Below are positions 30,255 to 32,068 of a DNA stretch of 32,068 nt, in pieces; position 1 is the stretch's first letter; each line of letters begins with the position of its first letter. The notes beneath the pieces are model-generated. The model saw only the letters and a program-made list of their open reading frames with translations. It did not search any database and had not been told where the DNA came from. This DNA is from Pseudomonadota bacterium (GTDB lineage Bacteria > Pseudomonadota > Alphaproteobacteria > Rhizobiales > Beijerinckiaceae). Position numbers and translations under genes: made by a program. The DNA is taken from contig JAEWKP010000294.1 in the NCBI GenBank assembly GCA_023393655.1, positions 1 through 32,068 of the forward strand, written 5' to 3'.

Positions 30255-30316
30255 GGCCTCGCGCGCGGAGCTGCGCCCTGCGAAGAAACGGCGGTTGGCC
30301 CGACAGCACCGAGCAA

Positions 30317-31309
30317 TCAGGCGACGATGCGCCAGATGATAGGCGGATTGTATCGGGCGAGGTCCCGCTGCTCCTGAAGCGCGCTCCGAACCTCGTCCAG
30401 ATGATCGGCTGATTCCTCGAGCTTCTTGTTGGCGCGCTCGAGGGAGGCGCGAAACACAAGGGTGCGGCCGCGCCATTTCGCCCAGATGTTGTCGACGATC
30501 CGCTTATGCGCGGCCTTCTCGTTCTCGATGGCACGCTCGACATTCTTGATCGCGGCATCCGCACTATCGAGTTCGTCGGAATCGAGAATATCGTAGACCG
30601 CGTTCATCTTCGCGCCGATACCGGCGACGCCGTCCATCGACTTCGAGAACTTGGCGACCTTCGACAGCGGTTCTTTCAGTGTCGTTGCCGTCGTCCGCGC
30701 GATCTTGGAGGCATCCGGTCCCTGGGGTCCCAGGCGCGAATCCGCAAACAGGCCGCCGGCTCCGAGCGCGATCTCCTTCGCCAGGGCAATTTCCGGAAAG
30801 GCGAACGTGACGATTCCCTGGACGATGTCGATGGCCTTGTCGATGCGGGCTTCGGTGCGCGCGCGCTTCGCTTGGGCGAGCGCGTCCCTGAGCTGCGCGA
30901 GCGCTTGCTCATAGGCTTTGAGCTCTCGGGCGAGCTCCCGGAACGGGAACATCTTGACGAAGGGCGTCATCGCATTGGCAAGGCCGAGAGCGAACAGCCC
31001 GTCCAGCTGCTCCATTTCGAGTTCGACGCAGTCGCTGGCCGCTTCGAAGAGCTGGAGCACGGCCAGGAACTGGTTGCGATCGACCTTCTGGCGCGCCTGC
31101 ACCTTCGCGAAAGCCGCGTCGATATCGGCCGCGATCCGCTCCAGCAGATCCAGGCGGAGATAGAGGCCGTCGTCATAGGCGCCGAAGATGCGCTTGACGA
31201 ACGTATCGTACTTGCGCCGGAAGGCTCTGGTGCGTCGGGCGAGATCGGCCGCCCAGTCATAGGTGTCCGGCCCGAAATAGGCGTCGACGTCCTGCGCGGG
31301 AGTTCCCAT
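30317..31309 (-). CDS. Unrecognised all-helical 330-residue protein
   Basis: I do not recognise a family. The product has no signal peptide. It is almost wholly helical: an N-terminal part (1-125), a coiled-coil-like helix (about 128-158), a hydrophobic helix pair 'AIDIVQGIVTFAFPEIALAKEI' plus 'ALGAGGLFAD' (about 159-190), a linker, and a second long coiled-coil helix (about 248-318), ending 'PPIIWRIVA'. Two long helices around a central hydrophobic hairpin recall alpha-helical pore-forming proteins of the ClyA kind, but this is only a shape resemblance. GGAGACGG precedes the ATG at 31309; the frame is open upstream to 31381. No neighbours share a clear function. Codon use is slightly less GC-biased than in adjacent genes by eye. 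Confidence 0.65.
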   Translation of the reverse strand: MGTPAQDVDAYFGPDTYDWAADLARRTRAFRRKYDTFVKRIFGAYDDGLYLRLDLLERIAADIDAAFAKVQARQKVDRNQFLAVLQLFEAASDCVELEMEQLDGLFALGLANAMTPFVKMFPFRELARELKAYEQALAQLRDALAQAKRARTEARIDKAIDIVQGIVTFAFPEIALAKEIALGAGGLFADSRLGPQGPDASKIARTTATTLKEPLSKVAKFSKSMDGVAGIGAKMNAVYDILDSDELDSADAAIKNVERAIENEKAAHKRIVDNIWAKWRGRTLVFRASLERANKKLEESADHLDEVRSALQEQRDLARYNPPIIWRIVA

Positions 31310-31487
31310 CGTCCGTCTCCGATTGTCACCTGGGTCGACCGACGGAGCAGGACTCGACGGGTTGATCCCGGTCGGGAGCACGCGGTGGCCCTGCCTATTG
31401 ATCGCAGGAAAGCACCTTTCGGTTCATCCCGGTATTGGATTTGGATTCTCGACGGGCAGCAGGCGCGGAAGCCTCCATGCTCAAAAC

Positions 31488-31514
31488 AAAAAAGGCCGGC
31501 GTTTCCGCCGGCCT
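31488..31514 (-). terminator. Rho-independent terminator of the L,D-transpeptidase gene
   Basis: On the minus strand a 9-bp stem (arms 31493-31501 and 31506-31514) with a GAAA tetraloop is followed by a run of six T residues. It lies 23 bases after the L,D-transpeptidase stop. This is a canonical intrinsic terminator, with the same tetraloop as the one at 12796-12826. Confidence 0.9.
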
Positions 31515-31536
31515 CTTCATCGATTGAAGCGTTCGC

Positions 31537-32068
31537 TCAGCGGGCGACGACGACGCGGGTGCCGACCTTGGCGCGCTCGTAGAGGTCGATGACATCGTCG
31601 TTGAGCATGCGGATGCAGCCCGAGGAGACCGCCTGGCCGATCGTCTCCGGCTCGTTCGAGCCGTGGATACGGTAGAGCGTCGAGCCCAGATACATGGCGC
31701 GGGCGCCCATCGGGTTCTCGGGGCCGCCGGGCATGAAGCGCGGCAGGTCGGGGCGGCGCTTCAGCATCGAGGCCGGCGGGGTCCAGGTCGGCCATTCGGC
31801 CTTGCGGGTGATGGTCTGCGAGCCAGCCCAGTCGAAGCCCGGGCGGCCGACGCCGACGCCGTAGCGCATGGCCTTGCCGTCGGGCATCACCAGATAGAGG
31901 CGGCGCTCCGAGGTGTTGATCACGATCGTGCCCGGACGATGCTTCGTCGGATAGTCGACGATCTCACGCGGGATCGTCGTCGCCTGCGCCTTGGAGGGAT
32001 CCACGCTCTGCATCAGCGGCTGCCGGGTCAGCGGATCGATCTCGTATGCATGCGCCGCGGGCGCGGCG
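31537..32068 (-). CDS. L,D-transpeptidase (YkuD/ErfK family), 5' end beyond window
   Basis: The catalytic YkuD domain makes or edits 3-3 peptidoglycan cross-links, or attaches proteins to the wall, in the periplasm. The active-site motif is intact: 'RIHGSNEPETIGQAVSSGCIRM' supplies His, the oxyanion Ser-Gly and the nucleophile Cys. 'PGTIVINTSERRLYLVMPDGKA' is the usual domain start. The frame stays open through base 32068; the last residues visible, 'AAPAAHAYEIDPLTRQPL', look like the end of a signal peptide (cleavage near AHA-YE). So the methionine at 32013 is internal and the true start lies outside the window. It ends with a strong terminator. Confidence 0.92.
   Translation of the reverse strand, partial: AAPAAHAYEIDPLTRQPLMQSVDPSKAQATTIPREIVDYPTKHRPGTIVINTSERRLYLVMPDGKAMRYGVGVGRPGFDWAGSQTITRKAEWPTWTPPASMLKRRPDLPRFMPGGPENPMGARAMYLGSTLYRIHGSNEPETIGQAVSSGCIRMLNDDVIDLYERAKVGTRVVVAR

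Overview
The window is dense, GC-rich chromosomal DNA, mostly short operons packed on both strands with no gap over 300 bases. The gene set fits an alphaproteobacterium of the order Hyphomicrobiales, perhaps near Bosea: a DivJ/PleC/PdhS-type histidine kinase, TakP-like TRAP binding proteins, a protein resembling the start of a Porin_2 porin, cobS/cobT, and a soluble chemoreceptor with a PilZ domain. The order-level call is inference from gene content; the genus is a guess. I found no tRNA, rRNA, CRISPR array, insertion sequence or phage gene.

Layout. 1-3060 (+): DUF899 protein, a fused double DUF1428 protein, a TauE/SafE exporter and a GNAT acetyltransferase, then a palindromic repeat. 3190-6460: DUF1289 and cobS (-), cobT (+), and D-Ala-D-Ala ligase (-), whose stop codon overlaps that of cobT. 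6551-8707: membrane histidine kinase (-) and membrane-anchored thermonuclease (+). 8804-10972 (+): a tightly overlapping run of glutathione transferase, two paralogous secreted four-cysteine proteins, and a Fe-S type uracil-DNA glycosylase. 10982-13943 (-): a short porin-like secreted protein and two tandem TRAP substrate-binding proteins, each of the latter with its own intrinsic terminator. 14131-17208: GNAT, agmatinase-family ureohydrolase and an unknown secreted protein (+), then a spermidine-synthase-like protein (-). 17487-19752 (+): amino-acid ABC importer (binding protein and two permeases, no ATPase). 19760-21512: methionine aminopeptidase (-) and a 3-hydroxyisobutyrate dehydrogenase-like oxidoreductase (+). 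21535-23624 (-): a DMT and a Bcr/CflA MFS transporter coupled by a GTGA overlap. 23819-25588 (+): MCP-PilZ chemoreceptor, followed by a second palindromic repeat.

25808-28641 (-) is the least explained part: a three-gene cassette of a polytopic membrane protein, a coiled-coil/four-helix membrane/coiled-coil protein, and a membrane-anchored vWA-like protein. It lies downstream of moaA on the same strand. The end holds moaA (-), a DUF971 protein (+), an unrecognised all-helical 330-residue protein (-), and an L,D-transpeptidase (-) whose start lies beyond the window.

Most of the window is ordinary metabolism and transport. The best candidates for something undescribed are the vWA/membrane cassette (25808-28641), the helical protein (30317-31309), and the paired secreted proteins coupled to a DNA glycosylase (9415-10972).
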